A stretch of 57,317 nt of DNA. Origin: Salinilacustrithrix flava (lineage in GTDB: Bacteria; Actinomycetota; Acidimicrobiia; Acidimicrobiales; Salinilacustritrichaceae). Of this stretch, positions 44,372 through 52,932 are shown piece after piece. The DNA is taken from contig JAMYFF010000014.1 in the NCBI GenBank assembly GCA_024128875.1, positions 1-57,317 on the forward strand. Reading direction: 5' to 3'. Numbering within the stretch: position 1 is the first letter of the stretch; the number at the start of each line of letters is the position of its first letter. The notes under the pieces were generated by a model that saw nothing but the letters and a program-made list of their open reading frames with translations, was not told the DNA's origin and did no database searches. The translations under genes and the position numbers were made by a program.

Positions 44372-45697
44372 TCAGAACCCGAGGCGCTCGGCGAGGCGCT
44401 CGCGCAGGCCCTCGATCGGCACCCGCTCCTGCTCCATCGAGTCGCGCTCGCGGATGGTGACCGAGCGGTCCTCGAGGGTGTCGAAGTCGATCGTCACGCA
44501 GTACGGGGTGCCGATCTCGTCCTGGCGGCGGTAGCGGCGGCCGATGGCCTGGGTGACGTCGAAGTCGCACATGTAGTGGGGCTGCAGCAGGCCGAGCACC
44601 TCGTCGGAGACCCCGACGAGGTCCTCCTTCTTGGACAGCGGCAGCACCGCGACCTTGTAGGGCGCGATGCGCGGGTGGAAGCGCAGCACGGTGCGCTGCT
44701 CCTCGTTCACCGTCTCCTCGTCGTATGCGGCCATGAGGAACGCCATCGCCGTGCGGGTCGCGCCCGCCGCGGGCTCGATCACGTGGGGCACGTAGCGCTC
44801 GTTGGCCTGCTGGTCGAAGTACTCGAGCTTGGTGTTCGAGTGGTTCGCGTGCTGGGTCAGGTCGAAGTCGCCGCGGTTGGCGATGCCCTCGAGCTCGTCC
44901 CAGCCCCACGGGAACAGGAACTCCACGTCGGAGGTGCCCGAGCTGTAGTGGCTCAGCTCGTCGGCGTCGTGCGGGCGCAGCCGGAGCTGGTCCGTCGGCA
45001 TGCCGTGCTCGACGTACCAGTCGTAGCGGTTCTGGCACCAGTACTCGTACCACTGGTCGGCCTCGTCCGGCGGGACGAAGAACTCCATCTCCATCTGCTC
45101 GAACTCGCGGGTCCGGAAGACGAAGTTGCCCGGCGTGATCTCGTTGCGGAACGACTTGCCGACCTGGGCGATGCCGAACGGCGGCTTCTTGCGCGACGTC
45201 TCCAGCACGTTCTTGAAGTTGAGGAACATGCCCTGCGCGGTCTCGGGGCGCAGGAAGACCTCGTGGCCCTTGCCCTCGACCGGGCCGGCGTGGGTCTTGA
45301 ACATGAGGTTGAACTGCCGGGCCTCGGTGAAGGAGCCCTCGGCGCCGCAGTTCGGGCACGTCTCCGGGTCGTCGAGCTTGTCGAGGCGGAACCGCTCCTT
45401 GCACTCGCGGCAGTCGACCAGCGGGTCGGTGAAGTTGGCCAGGTGCCCGGAGGCCTCCCACACGGGGGGCGGGGACAGGATCGACGCGTCGAGGCCGACC
45501 ACGTCGTGGCGGAGCTGCACCATGGAGCGCCACCAGGCGTCCTTGACGTTGCGCAGCAGGAGCACGCCCACGGGGCCGTAGTCGTAGGTCGAGCGGAAGC
45601 CTCCGTAGATCTCGGCCGAGGGGAAGACGAAGCCCCGGCGCTTGCAGAGGTTGACGACCTTGTCGAACAGCTCGGGATCGGGCGTGGGTTCGGCCAT
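44372..45697 (-). CDS. glyS: Glycyl-tRNA synthetase (alpha2 type)
   Basis: A 441-residue class II synthetase charging tRNA-Gly. Motifs seen are NLCKRRGFVFPSAEIYGGFR near the N-terminus, a zinc-like Cys set (CRECKERFRLD, ETCPNCGAEG), motif 2 (FRNEITPGNFVFRTREFEQM), and the motif 3 region (TIDFDTLEDRSVTIRERDSM in the anticodon-binding domain near the end). ATG 45697 is chosen since the family start follows at once; the frame is open to 45877 but not protein-like. TAGGCT lies 10 nt upstream. The gene is divergent from the RDD gene across a strong inverted repeat. Confidence 0.95.
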   Translation of the reverse strand: MAEPTPDPELFDKVVNLCKRRGFVFPSAEIYGGFRSTYDYGPVGVLLLRNVKDAWWRSMVQLRHDVVGLDASILSPPPVWEASGHLANFTDPLVDCRECKERFRLDKLDDPETCPNCGAEGSFTEARQFNLMFKTHAGPVEGKGHEVFLRPETAQGMFLNFKNVLETSRKKPPFGIAQVGKSFRNEITPGNFVFRTREFEQMEMEFFVPPDEADQWYEYWCQNRYDWYVEHGMPTDQLRLRPHDADELSHYSSGTSDVEFLFPWGWDELEGIANRGDFDLTQHANHSNTKLEYFDQQANERYVPHVIEPAAGATRTAMAFLMAAYDEETVNEEQRTVLRFHPRIAPYKVAVLPLSKKEDLVGVSDEVLGLLQPHYMCDFDVTQAIGRRYRRQDEIGTPYCVTIDFDTLEDRSVTIRERDSMEQERVPIEGLRERLAERLGF

Positions 45698-45707
45698 AGG
45701 GGGTCGG

Positions 45708-45763
45708 AGCCTACCGACGCCCCTGACGGGTCCCCGAAGCCGTTGCCGGGGGCCCGTCAGGGG
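45708..45763. promoter_or_regulatory. Divergent promoter region with 11-bp inverted repeat
   Basis: Minus-strand TAGGCT (45713-45708) is a likely -10 for glyS. Next to it CCCCTGACGGG (45720-45730) and CCCGTCAGGGG (45753-45763) form a perfect 11-bp inverted repeat with a 22-nt spacing. It could be an operator serving both glyS and the RDD gene, or an RNA hairpin. Confidence 0.4.
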
Positions 45764-45782
45764 GTTCTGGTAGACCCGCGTC

Positions 45783-47033
45783 GTGACCGCTCCCCTGCAG
45801 TACGGCACGCCCCCGGCCGCCGACCCCACGGCGGTGATGGGTCGTCGCTCCCTGGCCTGGATCGCCGACCTGCTCATCTACGTCGCGATCGTGGCCGCCG
45901 GCTTCGCGTCGATGGCCGAGTACACCGAGATCCCGCCGGGCGTCGCCGAGGAGGAGGCCTGCGACCTGTTCGAGGAGCAGAACCCCGGCGCGGCCGACGC
46001 CTGCATCGCCGCCGACGGCAGCATCTACCTGCTCGACACCGGCGAGGCCGGCGTGCAGACCGCCCTGTCGCTCGGCTGGCTCGCCTTCTTCATCGTCCTC
46101 CAGGGCCTCACCGGCGGCTCCCCCGGCAAGCTCCTCTTCGGCCTGCGCGTGGTCGACAGGTACGGCGCCAAGATCGGCATCGGCAAGAGCCTGGCCCGCA
46201 CGCTGCTGTGGGTCGTCGACGCCGCCCCCTGGATCATCCCGCTCGTCGGCCCCATCGCCGCCTTCACGTCCTCGGGCCACCGCCGCGTCGGCGACCTGGC
46301 CGCCGGCACCTACGTGGTGGCCTCGTCCAGCGTCGGGCAGCCGATCCTGACCTCGAACGCGCCGATCCCTCCCGGCCAGCAGGCGTGGGGGGCCGCCCCA
46401 CCGACCGCACCGCCTCCGAGCACGCCCCCGACCACCGGCCAGGGCTGGCAGACGGCGCCACCCCGGGACGGGCGGTGGGAGTCCCCGGCGGCCGGTGACG
46501 AGCCGGACCTGGACTTCCGCAGCCTCGACGTCCCCGAGTCCGGCGAGCGCGTCGACCAGGAGACCCCCACCGTGCACGCCGACCCCGACTGGTCCCACGC
46601 GCCCGATCTCGACGTCACGCCGCCGCCCGCCGTCCAGGAGCTCGACGAGCGTGCCGACGCCGACGCGGCGGCCGCCGGCCAGGCGCCCCCCGGTGCGCCC
46701 GAGTGGGAGGCCCCGACGCTGCCCGAGGTCGAGGACCCGGCCCAAGGCTGGGAGCCGCCCACGAGCCCGAGCGCCGACTGGTCGGCATCAGCACCCCACG
46801 ACCCGGCGCCCGCCACCGAGCCGCCGCCCTTCGCCGCGCCCGGCGCCGACGGGCCGCCCACCGCTCCCCCGCAGTCCGAGGCGCCCGAGCCCCCGGCCGC
46901 CGCACCCCGCTACGAGCTCCCCCCACCCCAGTGGGACGCCGCCCGGGGCACCTACATCCAGTGGGAGCCGAACCGCCAGGCCTGGCTGCAGTGGGACGAC
47001 GGCAGCCAGCGCTGGAAGCCGATCGACACGTAA
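45783..47033 (+). CDS. RDD family membrane protein with long Pro-rich tail
   Basis: A 416-residue protein. The RDD domain (about 15-180) shows its name motif region RRSLAWIADLLIYVAIVAAG, a SPGKLLFGLRVVDRYG loop and the terminal RRVGDLAAGTYVV. About three membrane helices are present. Residues 190-380 are a Pro/Ala/Glu-rich disordered tail, and the end holds PQWDAARGTYIQWEP and RQAWLQWDDGSQRWKPI, a WW-like repeat of Trp-containing strands that may bind a partner. RDD proteins are thought to be transporters or accessory proteins. GTG 45783 follows TAGACC by 6 nt. Confidence 0.85.
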   Translation: MTAPLQYGTPPAADPTAVMGRRSLAWIADLLIYVAIVAAGFASMAEYTEIPPGVAEEEACDLFEEQNPGAADACIAADGSIYLLDTGEAGVQTALSLGWLAFFIVLQGLTGGSPGKLLFGLRVVDRYGAKIGIGKSLARTLLWVVDAAPWIIPLVGPIAAFTSSGHRRVGDLAAGTYVVASSSVGQPILTSNAPIPPGQQAWGAAPPTAPPPSTPPTTGQGWQTAPPRDGRWESPAAGDEPDLDFRSLDVPESGERVDQETPTVHADPDWSHAPDLDVTPPPAVQELDERADADAAAAGQAPPGAPEWEAPTLPEVEDPAQGWEPPTSPSADWSASAPHDPAPATEPPPFAAPGADGPPTAPPQSEAPEPPAAAPRYELPPPQWDAARGTYIQWEPNRQAWLQWDDGSQRWKPIDT

Positions 47034-47039
47034 CACGGC

Positions 47040-47116
47040 GGTCTGCTCCGCAGCGCCGCGTGCCGACTGCTCGCTGGCGCTCCCGACGCCGGCCCCACAG
47101 AGGGGTCTGCTCCGCA
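47040..47116 (+). repeat. Short direct repeat downstream of the RDD gene
   Basis: GGTCTGCTCCGCA occurs at 47040-47052 and again at 47104-47116, each followed by a cGCCG-like run. It lies in the convergent gap between the RDD gene and recO; it may be a small dispersed repeat of this genome. Confidence 0.4.
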
Positions 47117-47124
47117 TCGCCGTC

Positions 47125-47847
47125 TCAGTGCCCGAGCAGCCCCGGCGTCCGCAGGCGCCGCTCGATGAGCTGCTCCACCGCTTCGGTCGCGATGGCGGCG
47201 ACCTCGGAGACGGCCGGCGACGGCTCCTCGGCGAGCACCGTCGAGAGCCGTCCACCGAGGATGGCGCGCAGCAGCCGGAGCGCCTCACCCGACACGGCCC
47301 GCCCCTGCCGGCAGGTGGGGCAGCGCATGCCGCCGCTGAGCAGGTCGATGGCCACGAGCGGGTCCCCGGCGCCGCATGACACGCACTCGTCGACCTGGAG
47401 CCCGAGGCCCTCGTGGGCCAGCACCTTCAGCTCGAAGGCCGGCACCACCAGGGGGTTGTCGTTGTCGGCGAGCGTGCGCAGGACCCCGACCAACATCCGG
47501 AACCGGTGCGGGTCCGACTCGCGCTCCATGGCCAGCTGGTCGACGACCTCGAGCACGGTCATGGCCGCCGCGTAGCGATCGAGGTCGTCGCGGATCGCCC
47601 GGAACGCGTCGATGCCCTCCACCTGGGTGATCGTGTCGAGGTTGCGACCCTCGTACAGCTGCAGCGCCACGTGCGACAGCGGCTCGAGGCGGGCACCGAA
47701 CTTCGACTTGGTCTTGCGCACGCCCTTCGCGACGGCCCGGACCTTGCCGTGCTGCTGGGTGGCGAGCACCACGATGCGGTCGGCTTCGCCGAGCTTGTAG
47801 GTGCGCAGCACCACGCCCTCGTCCCGGTAGAGCCGGGACCCGCTCAC
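47125..47847 (-). CDS. recO: DNA repair protein RecO
   Basis: A 240-residue recombination mediator that helps load RecA on gapped DNA. The N-terminal OB fold starts LYRDEGVVLRTYKLGEADRI, and the middle helical part carries a zinc-binding Cys4 set: VDECVSCGAG (about 157-166) and GGMRCPTCRQGRAVSG (about 175-190). Length and order match actinobacterial RecO. GTG 47847 is chosen because it overlaps the uppS stop by 4 nt (GTGA at 47844-47847); the frame upstream is an uppS shadow. recO-uppS neighbourhood is common in actinobacteria. Confidence 0.94.
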   Translation of the reverse strand: MSGSRLYRDEGVVLRTYKLGEADRIVVLATQQHGKVRAVAKGVRKTKSKFGARLEPLSHVALQLYEGRNLDTITQVEGIDAFRAIRDDLDRYAAAMTVLEVVDQLAMERESDPHRFRMLVGVLRTLADNDNPLVVPAFELKVLAHEGLGLQVDECVSCGAGDPLVAIDLLSGGMRCPTCRQGRAVSGEALRLLRAILGGRLSTVLAEEPSPAVSEVAAIATEAVEQLIERRLRTPGLLGH

Positions 47848-48569
47848 GACGACCGCTCGACGCCCCCGAAGCGGCGCTGGCGCTCCTGGTACTCCCGGAC
47901 CGCGTCGAAGAGGTGCTCGCGCCGGAAGTCCGGCCACAGCACGTCGGGGAAGGTGAGCTCGCTGTAGGCCAGCTGCCAGAGCAGGTAGTTCGAGATCCGC
48001 TGCTCGCCGGACGTGCGGATCATCAGGTCGGGGTCCGGCATGTCGGGGTCGTACAGGTGCCGGGCGATCGTCTTCTCGGTGATCTTGTCCGCAGGCACGC
48101 CCTCCTCGACGATGGCTCGCACCGCGTCGACCAGCTCGGCCCGGCCGCCGTAGTCGAACGCGATCGTCAGCGTCATGCCGGTGTTGTGCTGGGTCAGCTC
48201 GAGGGACTCGTCCATGCGGCGCAGGACCCGCTTGGGCACCCGCCAGCCCCGACGGCCGATGAAGCGCATGCGCACGTTCTTCTCGTGCAGCTCGTCGCGC
48301 CGGCGCAGCAGCAGTGACTCGTTGAACCCCATCAGGTAGCGCACCTCGTCGGTGGGACGCTTCCAGTTCTCGGTGGAGAAGGCGTAGACGGTGAACCACT
48401 CGACACCGAGGTCCAGGCACCCGTTCGTGGCGTCGAGCAGGGCCTCCTCGCCGGCGGCGTGGCCCTCGGTGCGCTTGAGGCCGCGCCGCTCCGCCCACCT
48501 GCCGTTGCCGTCCATGACGGCGGCGATGTGGCGCGGCACCCGCGCCGGGTCGATGCCCTCGACGGCCAT
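47844..48569 (-). CDS. uppS: Isoprenyl transferase (undecaprenyl/polyprenyl diphosphate synthase)
   Basis: A 241-residue cis-prenyltransferase making the C50-C55 lipid carrier for peptidoglycan and glycans. Signature residues are HIAAVMDGNGRWAERRGLKR (D20 as the Mg2+ ligand), EGHAAGEEAL, FTVYAFSTENWKRP, and the C-terminal DLMIRTSGEQRISNYLLWQL. Product chain length cannot be told from sequence alone. ATG 48569 starts the standard N-terminus. It is upstream of and translationally coupled to recO. Confidence 0.95.
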   Translation of the reverse strand: MAVEGIDPARVPRHIAAVMDGNGRWAERRGLKRTEGHAAGEEALLDATNGCLDLGVEWFTVYAFSTENWKRPTDEVRYLMGFNESLLLRRRDELHEKNVRMRFIGRRGWRVPKRVLRRMDESLELTQHNTGMTLTIAFDYGGRAELVDAVRAIVEEGVPADKITEKTIARHLYDPDMPDPDLMIRTSGEQRISNYLLWQLAYSELTFPDVLWPDFRREHLFDAVREYQERQRRFGGVERSS

Positions 48570-48652
48570 GGAGCCGACGCTACCTCTGGCGGCCGGGCCG
48601 CCCGCGACAGGGTGATGTCTGGATCTGCGCCACTTCCGGGTAACAAGGGCCC

Positions 48653-49555
48653 GTGGCGTCCATCAAGGAGAGACTGGCCGAGTACCCCGTCCTGGGGTGG
48701 CTCCTGCGGGTGCAGGAGCGCTTCGGCGAGGTGAAGGGCACCGCGCTCGCCAACGGCATCGCGCTGCAGGCGTTCCTGTCCCTGTTCCCGCTCCTGATCC
48801 TGGCGGTCGCGGTCGTGGGCTTCGTCGCCGCCGACGACGTGACCTTCGCCGACGAGGTCATCGACTCGCTCGGCATCGCCGCCGACGACCAGCTCGCCGA
48901 GGACCTGCGCGACGCCATCGACACCGCCAAGGAGAACCGGGGCACGACCGGCGCCATCGGCCTCGCCACCCTGCTGTGGAGCGGGCTGAACGTGGTCGTG
49001 GCGCTCCAGCGCGCCGTGGACAGCACGTGGCAGACGCTCGGGACCGGGCTCAAGGACAAGCTGAAGGCGATCGGCGTCGTCGCCGGCGGCGGCGTCATCC
49101 TCGTCGGGTCCCTGGCCCTCAGCGCCCTCATCAACTTCCTGCCCGGGTTCTTCGCTCCCCTCTCCGTGCTGGCCGGCCTCGCCGTCGACTTCGCGCTGTT
49201 CCTCTGGCTGTTCTGGGCGCTCGGGCGCGTCCACGTGGGCTGGCGGGCGCTGGCACCCGGTGCCGCCTTCTGCGCCGTCGGCTTCGAGGTGCTGAAGCTG
49301 GTCGGCACCGTGTACGTGCCGAAGCTGGTGGCGAACTCCTCCGCGCTCTACGGGTCGCTCGGCATCGTCGTCGCCATCCTGCTGTGGCTGGCCTTCTTCG
49401 GCCGCCTGGTCGTCTACGGCTCCACCGTCAACGTCATCGAGTGGGAGTCCCACCACGGCACCGTGCAGGTCCCCCTCGAGGTCCCGCGCGTCGACACCGA
49501 GGTCGCCGTCGGCGCCAACCGGTCCGGCGCCGTGGTCGACCGCCTCGACGAGTAG
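48653..49555 (+). CDS. YihY/BrkB family membrane protein
   Basis: A 300-residue inner-membrane protein with about six helices. Family marks are the amphipathic start RLAEYPVLGWLLRVQERFGE, LANGIALQAFLSLFPLLILA, and YGSLGIVVAILLWLAFFGRL, then VVYGSTVNVIEW. It was once called ribonuclease BN by mistake; the real role is unknown and may be transport or envelope integrity. GTG 48653 is the first start in the frame with family sequence. It is divergent from uppS. Confidence 0.9.
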   Translation: MASIKERLAEYPVLGWLLRVQERFGEVKGTALANGIALQAFLSLFPLLILAVAVVGFVAADDVTFADEVIDSLGIAADDQLAEDLRDAIDTAKENRGTTGAIGLATLLWSGLNVVVALQRAVDSTWQTLGTGLKDKLKAIGVVAGGGVILVGSLALSALINFLPGFFAPLSVLAGLAVDFALFLWLFWALGRVHVGWRALAPGAAFCAVGFEVLKLVGTVYVPKLVANSSALYGSLGIVVAILLWLAFFGRLVVYGSTVNVIEWESHHGTVQVPLEVPRVDTEVAVGANRSGAVVDRLDE

Positions 49556-49593
49556 GCGCCCTCCGATCGCCCGGCGTGTCACCGGGGGCGCGG

Positions 49594-49599
49594 TACCGT
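49594..49599 (+). promoter_or_regulatory. Putative -10 (TACCGT) of the DinG-type helicase gene
   Basis: TACCGT lies 6 nt before GTG 49606, placing the transcript start at the start codon. It is the same hexamer as at tRNA-Val and at 40385. Confidence 0.5.
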
Positions 49600-49605
49600 C
49601 GCACG

Positions 49606-51462
49606 GTGGCCGCCCCCGAGATCGCCGAGACGCTGGAGAAGGTCGTCGCCCAGCTGCCCGGCGGAGGCGAGGTGCGCGACGGCCAGCGCGTCATGGCCGA
49701 GGCCGTCGCCGACGCCATCGAGTCCGGTCGTCACCTGGTCGTGCAGGCCGGCACCGGCACCGGCAAGACGCTGGCCTACCTGGTGCCCGCCGTGGTCACC
49801 GGCGCCCGGGTCGTGGTCGCCACGGCCACCAAGGCCCTGCAGGACCAGCTCGCCGGCAAGGACCTGCCCTTCCTCGATGCTCACGTCGGCGGGTTCTCCT
49901 GGGCGATCCTCAAGGGCCGGTCCAACTACGTGTGCCGCCAGCGGGTCGCCGAGCTGCTCGACGACCGCCAGGGTCGCCTCGACGTCGCCAACGACGACCC
50001 CGGGCTCACCGCCGTGCTCGAGTGGGCGAACGAGACCGAGATCGGCGACCGGGCCGAGCTCGCCCTGGAGCCGCGGGCCGCGGTGTGGGACGCCGTCTCG
50101 GTCGGCTCCGACGAGTGCCCGGGCGCGTCCAAGTGCCCCATGGGCGAGACCTGCTTCGCCGAGGGGGCGCGCCGCCGCGCCGCCGAGGCCGACGTGATCG
50201 TGGTGAACACCCACCTCTACGGCACCCATGTCGCCGCCGGCGGCGTCGTGCTCCCACCCCACGACCTCGTCGTCCTCGACGAGGCCCACCGGGTGGAGGA
50301 GGTGGTGTCCTCCACCTCCGGCAGCGAGCTCACCAGCGGCCGCATCAGCGCGGCGGCATACGCCGTCGGCCGGGTCATCGCCGACGACGCCCTCGTCACC
50401 GACATCCTCGCCATCTCGGCGCGCATCGCCGACGTGCTCGACGACCTGGTCGGCCAGCGCCTCGACCCGCCCCCGGCCCGCCTCGTCGACCAGCTCACCC
50501 AGCTCCGGACGAAGCTCGACGCGGCCAGCGCCGCGCTGAAGGGCGTACCGGAGTCCAACGTCGACGTCGTCGCCCGCCGCAACCGCGCCTCCCAGCAGCT
50601 CCTCGGCCTGTCCGAGGCCATCCTGCGGGCCAGCGTCGTCCCCACCGGCAGCGTCGCCTGGGTGGAGGGGCGCCCGGGTTCGGCGAAGCTGCGGATCGCC
50701 CCGATCGACGTGGCCGGCCTGCTCGAGGAGCTGCTGTGGCGCGAGACCACGGCGGTGCTCTGCTCGGCCACGATCCCGCCGAAGCTGCCCACCCGCCTCG
50801 GCCTGCCCAAGGGCAACACCACCGAGATCAACGTGGGCAGCCCGTTCGACTACGAGGCCAACGCGGTCCTCTACTGCGCCACCCACCTGCCCGACCCCCG
50901 CCAGGAGCGCGCCGACGCCGTCCACGACGAGATCGCCGCGCTCATCGAGGCCGCGGGCGGGCGCACCATGGCCCTCTTCACGTCGTGGAAGGCGATGCAG
51001 GCCGCGGTCGAGGCCCTGCGCCCCCGCCTCGACACGCCTGTGCTGGCCCAGGGCGAGCAACCCAAGCCGGCACTGCTCTCGGCCTTCACCGACGAGCCCG
51101 CAGCCAGCCTGTTCGCCACCATGTCGTTCTGGGAGGGCGTCGACGTGCCCGGCCCGTCGCTGTCGTGCGTGATCATCGACAAGCTGCCCTTCGCCCGCCC
51201 CGACGACCCGCTCCTCGAGGCCCGGCGCGAGCAGGTCGGCCGGCGGGCGTTCGAGCTCATCGACCTGCCGCGGGCGTCCACGCTGCTCGCCCAGGGCGCT
51301 GGGCGCCTCATCCGCACCGCTGAGGACACCGGCGTCGTCGCCGTGCTGGACCCACGCCTGGCCACCGCGGGCTACCGGTGGGACCTCATCCGCGGGCTCC
51401 CGCCGATGCGGCGCACCAAGGACCGCGCCGAGGTGCTCGCACTGCTCGGGGAGCTCCGCTGA
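49606..51462 (+). CDS. ATP-dependent DNA helicase, DinG/XPD-like
   Basis: A 618-residue superfamily 2 helicase. Walker A is AGTGTGKT (48-55), the DEAH box is VVLDEAHRVEEV, and the final motif VI appears as LLAQGAGRLIRTAEDTGVVA. Four cysteines that should bind an iron-sulfur cluster are visible: NYVCRQR, and ECPGASKCPMGETCF. It unwinds DNA 5'-3', probably at R-loops or damaged forks. GTG 49606 is chosen on the TACCGT hexamer and because the frame further upstream is a shadow of the BrkB gene. A PlsY-like gene follows after 1 nt. Confidence 0.92.
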   Translation: MAAPEIAETLEKVVAQLPGGGEVRDGQRVMAEAVADAIESGRHLVVQAGTGTGKTLAYLVPAVVTGARVVVATATKALQDQLAGKDLPFLDAHVGGFSWAILKGRSNYVCRQRVAELLDDRQGRLDVANDDPGLTAVLEWANETEIGDRAELALEPRAAVWDAVSVGSDECPGASKCPMGETCFAEGARRRAAEADVIVVNTHLYGTHVAAGGVVLPPHDLVVLDEAHRVEEVVSSTSGSELTSGRISAAAYAVGRVIADDALVTDILAISARIADVLDDLVGQRLDPPPARLVDQLTQLRTKLDAASAALKGVPESNVDVVARRNRASQQLLGLSEAILRASVVPTGSVAWVEGRPGSAKLRIAPIDVAGLLEELLWRETTAVLCSATIPPKLPTRLGLPKGNTTEINVGSPFDYEANAVLYCATHLPDPRQERADAVHDEIAALIEAAGGRTMALFTSWKAMQAAVEALRPRLDTPVLAQGEQPKPALLSAFTDEPAASLFATMSFWEGVDVPGPSLSCVIIDKLPFARPDDPLLEARREQVGRRAFELIDLPRASTLLAQGAGRLIRTAEDTGVVAVLDPRLATAGYRWDLIRGLPPMRRTKDRAEVLALLGELR

Positions 51463-51463
51463 C

Positions 51464-52078
51464 GTGCGGAGCGTGTCGGCCGTCGCCATCCTGGCCGGCC
51501 CCATCGTCCTCTCCGGCTACCTGGTCGGCGCCGTCGTCGCCCTCTGGCTGACCCGGGAGGACGAGGGCACCCCCCGGCCCGCCGACCTGGTGGTCGAGGC
51601 ATTCGCCGCCCTCGCCGTGTCCACCGCCGCCTGGTGGGCGATCGAGCAGGTCGCCCCCGGCAGCGGCTTCTCCCGCATCGGCTACTTCTCCAACCAGGTG
51701 CTGTCGGCATGGCAGTCCGTGGCCCTGTGGTCCGGGCTCGCGGTGGTGACGGGCATCTGCGCGCCGGTGTTCCGGCGGTTCCACGGGGGCGCCGGGCTCG
51801 CACCCGCCGCCGCCCTCCTCGCCGTGCACTACCCGTGGTTCCTGTTCGCCACCGTGGCCGCCGGCGCGCTCGCGCTCGGCCTCACCCGGTCCGCCCGGCT
51901 GGCGAAGGGTGCCGCCATCGCCGTGCTGCTGCCCACGGCGTGGCTGGGCTGGGTCCTCGAGTGGCTGCCTGCCTGGGGGCTGCCGGCCGGGCCCGAGGCC
52001 ACGGTCTGGTCGATGGTGCTCACCATCGTCCTCGGCACCCGGTGGTGGCACGACCGCCCCCTCGGCGCCGCCTACTGA
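51464..52078 (+). CDS. PlsY-like membrane protein, divergent
   Basis: A 204-residue protein with about five membrane helices. GYLVGAVVALWLTR (18-31) and ICAPVFRRFHGGAGLAPAAA (98-117) resemble the glycerol-3-phosphate acyltransferase PlsY ('SYLLGSIPFG' and 'HxFPVFxxFxGGKG'). The PlsY phosphate loop 'GSGNxGATN' is not evident, only GSGFSRIGYFSNQ (66-78), and the Lys of GGKG is replaced by Ala. Acyltransferase activity is therefore doubtful. GTG 51464 starts 1 nt after the helicase stop. Confidence 0.55.
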   Translation: MRSVSAVAILAGPIVLSGYLVGAVVALWLTREDEGTPRPADLVVEAFAALAVSTAAWWAIEQVAPGSGFSRIGYFSNQVLSAWQSVALWSGLAVVTGICAPVFRRFHGGAGLAPAAALLAVHYPWFLFATVAAGALALGLTRSARLAKGAAIAVLLPTAWLGWVLEWLPAWGLPAGPEATVWSMVLTIVLGTRWWHDRPLGAAY

Positions 52079-52881
52079 GGTTCGCTGCGCCGGGACAGGA
52101 GCCGGCGCTGCTCGGCTCGCACCGCCCGAGCACCCTGGACCAGGTCGGACAGGGTCCGTCCCGGCTCCCCCACCAGCACGTCGTGGCCGGCGTCGCTCAG
52201 GTCGTGGCTGATGGCGTCGGCCGCCTCGGCCGCGGCCGGGGTCGTCACGGTCAGCACCACCAGGTCGGGGGCGATCGATGCGACGAAGCCGTGCAGCGCA
52301 TCGGCCGGCATGTCACGACCCAGCAGCTCGACGTTCCAGCCGTCCTCGCGCAGCACGGCCGCGGCCATGTCCACCGGCAGGCCGTGCTGCTCACCGGGCG
52401 GGGCGGTGACGACCACGGTGCCGCGCGGCCGCCCGGGGCGGCGCTGGTCGATGCCGACGAGGAGGCGGGACACGACCTCCGACGCCCGGTGCTCATGGGC
52501 CACGGTCAGCTCACCCGCCGCCCACCGATCCCCGATGCCGGCCATGGCCGGGGCCACGACGCGGGACAGCACGTCGAGGGTCGACTCGCCCTGGGCATGC
52601 AGGCGGGACACGACGTCGGTGGCGGTCCGCTCGTCGCCGTCGCAGAGCGCGGACAGGAGCCGATCGGCCGATCGACCCCACTCGCGCCGACTGCTCCGCA
52701 CCGTCGCCGGGCTGGGCGCATCGCGCTCGCGGGCGTAGGCGTCCACGTCGCTGATCTCGAGCTCGTAGCGGCCCCGCACCCGCACCGCCGGGATCCGCCC
52801 CTCGCGCACCCATCGGTACGCGGTCTGGTAGTGCACCCCGAGCCGACGGGCAGCCTCCTGGAGGTCGATGCGGTCGGCCAT
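52072..52881 (-). CDS. CarH/LitR-like B12-binding transcriptional regulator
   Basis: A 269-residue regulator. Residues 5-50 form an excisionase/MerR-type helix-turn-helix (AARRLGVHYQTAYRWVREGR). Residues about 65-145 are the helical cap domain with W120-x9-E130-H131, the Wx9EH signature of adenosylcobalamin photoreceptors. Residues 155-260 form a B12-binding fold with E164-x-H166 as probable lower axial ligand (GEQHGLPVDMAAAVL). The usual Gly of DxHxxG is Pro. Known CarH proteins repress carotenoid genes in the dark. No carotenoid genes are in this window, so targets are elsewhere. ATG 52881 lies 9 nt after TACGCT. Confidence 0.85.
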   Translation of the reverse strand: MADRIDLQEAARRLGVHYQTAYRWVREGRIPAVRVRGRYELEISDVDAYARERDAPSPATVRSSRREWGRSADRLLSALCDGDERTATDVVSRLHAQGESTLDVLSRVVAPAMAGIGDRWAAGELTVAHEHRASEVVSRLLVGIDQRRPGRPRGTVVVTAPPGEQHGLPVDMAAAVLREDGWNVELLGRDMPADALHGFVASIAPDLVVLTVTTPAAAEAADAISHDLSDAGHDVLVGEPGRTLSDLVQGARAVRAEQRRLLSRRSEPQ

Positions 52882-52890
52882 GGTGGGGAC

Positions 52891-52896
52891 AGCGTA
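52891..52896 (-). promoter_or_regulatory. Putative -10 (TACGCT) of the CarH-like gene
   Basis: TACGCT on the minus strand, 9 nt before ATG 52881; TTCATC lies 17 nt further upstream as a weak -35. The longer in-frame start at 52908 would fall inside this promoter. Confidence 0.4.
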
Positions 52897-52932
52897 CGTG
52901 GTCGACAACGCGCGATGAACGCGGCAGAAGCG

